The notes beneath the pieces were generated by a model. That model saw only the letters and a list, made by a program, of their open reading frames with translations, was not told the DNA's origin and ran no database searches. Shown here piece after piece: positions 62,588 to 64,000 of a stretch of 64,000 nt of DNA; positions within the stretch are counted from its first letter, which is position 1, and each line of letters starts with the position of its first letter. The DNA comes from Chryseobacterium pennae. Its GTDB lineage: Bacteria; Bacteroidota; Bacteroidia; Flavobacteriales; Weeksellaceae. A program made the position numbers and the translations under genes. The stretch spans positions 1-64,000 of the forward strand of contig NZ_QNVT01000019.1 of NCBI RefSeq assembly GCF_003385515.1. Reading direction: 5' to 3'.

Positions 62588-63421
62588 ATGTTATCAGCAA
62601 TACATCAGGAATTTGAATCTCCTGAGGAACTTCAGGACAGCATAAAGTGCTTTTGGTATAACAGACGGTATTATGGCGAATCATTGTCAGGCTTCGAAGT
62701 ATTACCTGATGGCTATGCTGAAATTATTTTCCATTTTGGAAGTGGGTGTTGTATTTCTCAGCAAGGAAATATAAAAGAATTGCCATCTCCATTCATGGTA
62801 GGACTTCTCAATCAGCCCGCTGTTTTTTATGCTCAAGACTGTCTGGAAATTATTGGAATTAGATGTTTCCCCTGGGCTGTTTTTGATCTGTTGGGGCTGC
62901 TGCCAGGTAAAAATGAAAATGGTGTTCATCTACTTGAACATCCTGTTGCCGGGCTTCATAGTATTTTAAAAGAACATATTGCAGCAGGCAGAATAGACGA
63001 TGCAATAATGATGGTAAAAGAATGTTTTATGGAAATACGGTCGCATGTACCTGTAGACAGTATGTTATTTAAGGCAGGAGAGGCTCTGAAAAAAGCAAAT
63101 GGAAGTATTCCTGTGAATCAAATTGCTGCTTCCGCTCATACAACCGTTCGTACATTGGAAAGAAAATTTAAACAATCTTCCGGACATACCGTGAAAGGTG
63201 TATCAGGGCTTATGCGTTTTGAACAGGTAAGAAATCATCTCTGGCATTATCCAAACTCCAATATTGCAGGATTGGCTCTGGAATTGGGCTATACAGATCA
63301 GTCCCATTTAAGTAGAGAATTTAAGCGATATACAGGCGTTACTCCAGCGGCGTTTGCCAGAGAAGCAAGAAAAAAGCTACAAATTGTAAACAACGATTTT
63401 GTCGCATTTATACAAGCATAG
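62588..63421 (+). CDS. AraC-family regulator upstream of the tet(X)-like gene
   Basis: The 277-residue protein has an N-terminal DUF6597-like domain (EVLPDGYAEIIFHFGSGCCI) and a C-terminal AraC domain (VNQIAASAHTTVRTLERKF; then LALELGYTDQSHLSREFKRY and TGVTPAAF). It ends 49 bp before the tet(X)-like gene and is in the same direction, so it may control it. What it senses is unknown. Confidence 0.9.
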   Translation: MLSAIHQEFESPEELQDSIKCFWYNRRYYGESLSGFEVLPDGYAEIIFHFGSGCCISQQGNIKELPSPFMVGLLNQPAVFYAQDCLEIIGIRCFPWAVFDLLGLLPGKNENGVHLLEHPVAGLHSILKEHIAAGRIDDAIMMVKECFMEIRSHVPVDSMLFKAGEALKKANGSIPVNQIAASAHTTVRTLERKFKQSSGHTVKGVSGLMRFEQVRNHLWHYPNSNIAGLALELGYTDQSHLSREFKRYTGVTPAAFAREARKKLQIVNNDFVAFIQA

Positions 63422-63470
63422 CCAATAGATATTAGTGAATTTTGTAGAAGAATCAAGACACTACAAAATT

Positions 63471-64000
63471 ATGATACTGAAAGATAAAAAAATAGCAATC
63501 ATCGGAGCTGGACCTGTTGGGCTAACAATGGCTGTTTTACTCCAGCAGAAAGGAGCAGATGTAACCGTTTACGAAAGAGATAAAGATGCAGATGCCAGAG
63601 TTTGGGGTGGTACGCTGGATCTTCATAAGAACTCTGGGCAAGAAGCAATGTTACGTATAGGGTTGCTTGAGAAATATTATGCTACTTCTATTCCTATGGG
63701 AATAAACATTGCCAACGAACAAGGGAATATACTATTTACTAAAAATGTTACCCCTGAAAATCAATTTGACAATCCTGAAATCAACCGGAACCATTTGAGG
63801 GAAATATTATTGGACATACTGAAAGACAATACCGTAATCTGGGACAGGAATTTTACTGAAATGCAAGAAGTTAATGGTCAATGGATGTTGTATTTTGAGA
63901 ATCAGCCCAATGGTATTGCAGATCTGGTTATCGGAGCCAATGGTGGAATGTCGAAAGTAAGAAAATACGTAACAGAAACCCAGATAGAAGAGACCGGAAC
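63471..64000 (+). CDS. Tet(X)-like FAD-dependent monooxygenase (3' end outside window)
   Basis: The first 176 codons are visible. They start MILKDKKIAIIGAGPVGLTM, with the FAD-binding GxGxxG, and then run through VYERDKDADARVWGGTLDLH, NPEINRNHLREILLDILKD, VIWDRNF and GANGGMSKVRKYV. As I remember the Tet(X) protein, these blocks match it closely in the same order, including the FAD-contacting Arg of NRNxLR. Tet(X) hydroxylates tetracyclines and inactivates them, and flavobacterial chromosomal homologues are considered likely ancestors. Related aromatic-ring monooxygenases are an alternative. The substrate-binding C-terminal half is not in the window, so activity cannot be judged here. Confidence 0.85.
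   Translation, partial: MILKDKKIAIIGAGPVGLTMAVLLQQKGADVTVYERDKDADARVWGGTLDLHKNSGQEAMLRIGLLEKYYATSIPMGINIANEQGNILFTKNVTPENQFDNPEINRNHLREILLDILKDNTVIWDRNFTEMQEVNGQWMLYFENQPNGIADLVIGANGGMSKVRKYVTETQIEETG

Overview
The window looks like chromosomal DNA of a Chryseobacterium-type flavobacterium (Bacteroidota). It is AT-rich. Many genes are preceded by the Bacteroidota -7 element TAnnTTTG, the signal and lipoprotein genes look flavobacterial, and the gene set (monomeric NADP isocitrate dehydrogenase, GapN-like enzyme, fused PurL, subclass A2 class A beta-lactamase, RHS proteins ending in DPDGR, tet(X)-like monooxygenase) fits that group. The assignment rests on reading the proteins, not on a database search.

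Layout. 1-5.4 kb: the 3' part of a large RHS polymorphic toxin gene, followed by two displaced cassettes. Each cassette is a short RHS core fragment, a different putative toxin tip and a putative immunity gene; the middle one carries two frameshifts. 5.4-6.0 kb: an intergenic stretch holding a tiny minus-strand gene for a double-glycine leader peptide with four cysteines. 6-24 kb: mostly housekeeping and small accessory genes (purB, purL, dnaN, pheT, a barstar-like inhibitor, an SGNH hydrolase, dgkA, an AraC regulator with a DUF417 membrane protein). 24-41 kb: metabolic and secreted proteins (3-hydroxyacyl-CoA dehydrogenase, class A beta-lactamase, GH5 glycosidase, Gfo/Idh oxidoreductase, pcm, D-2-hydroxyacid dehydrogenase, hutU, metallo-beta-lactamase-fold enzymes, two paralogous small hypothetical proteins) and a DUF559 nuclease-like ORF bracketed by inverted copies of a short repeat. 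41-49 kb: a secreted thiol peroxidase, gapN, a duplicated ECF sigma/membrane-partner module, an S41 protease and an MBL-fold protein. 50-64 kb: a secreted His/Lys/Tyr-rich protein, AraC plus aldo/keto reductase, a Tat-type MBL hydrolase, a TonB-dependent receptor, icd, a cytosolic thiol peroxidase, and a cluster of detoxification-type genes (Crp/Fnr regulator, alpha/beta hydrolase, two VOC proteins, an AraC regulator) ending in a tet(X)-like gene cut by the window edge.

The intergenic regions hold at least four families of short dispersed repeats: paired TTTAG hairpins, CCTCCGGAGG elements, 'GCGCCTTAGCG' elements and CTTCC-rich tracts. The first two show compensatory variation between copies, as expected if structure is conserved. 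No full tRNA, rRNA, IS element, prophage or CRISPR array was seen; there is one tRNA-Leu-like fragment near 30.8 kb.

The most notable items are the decaying RHS cassette array, the unlisted double-glycine peptide gene, the DUF559 ORF inside inverted repeats, and the chromosomal tet(X)-like gene next to an AraC regulator.
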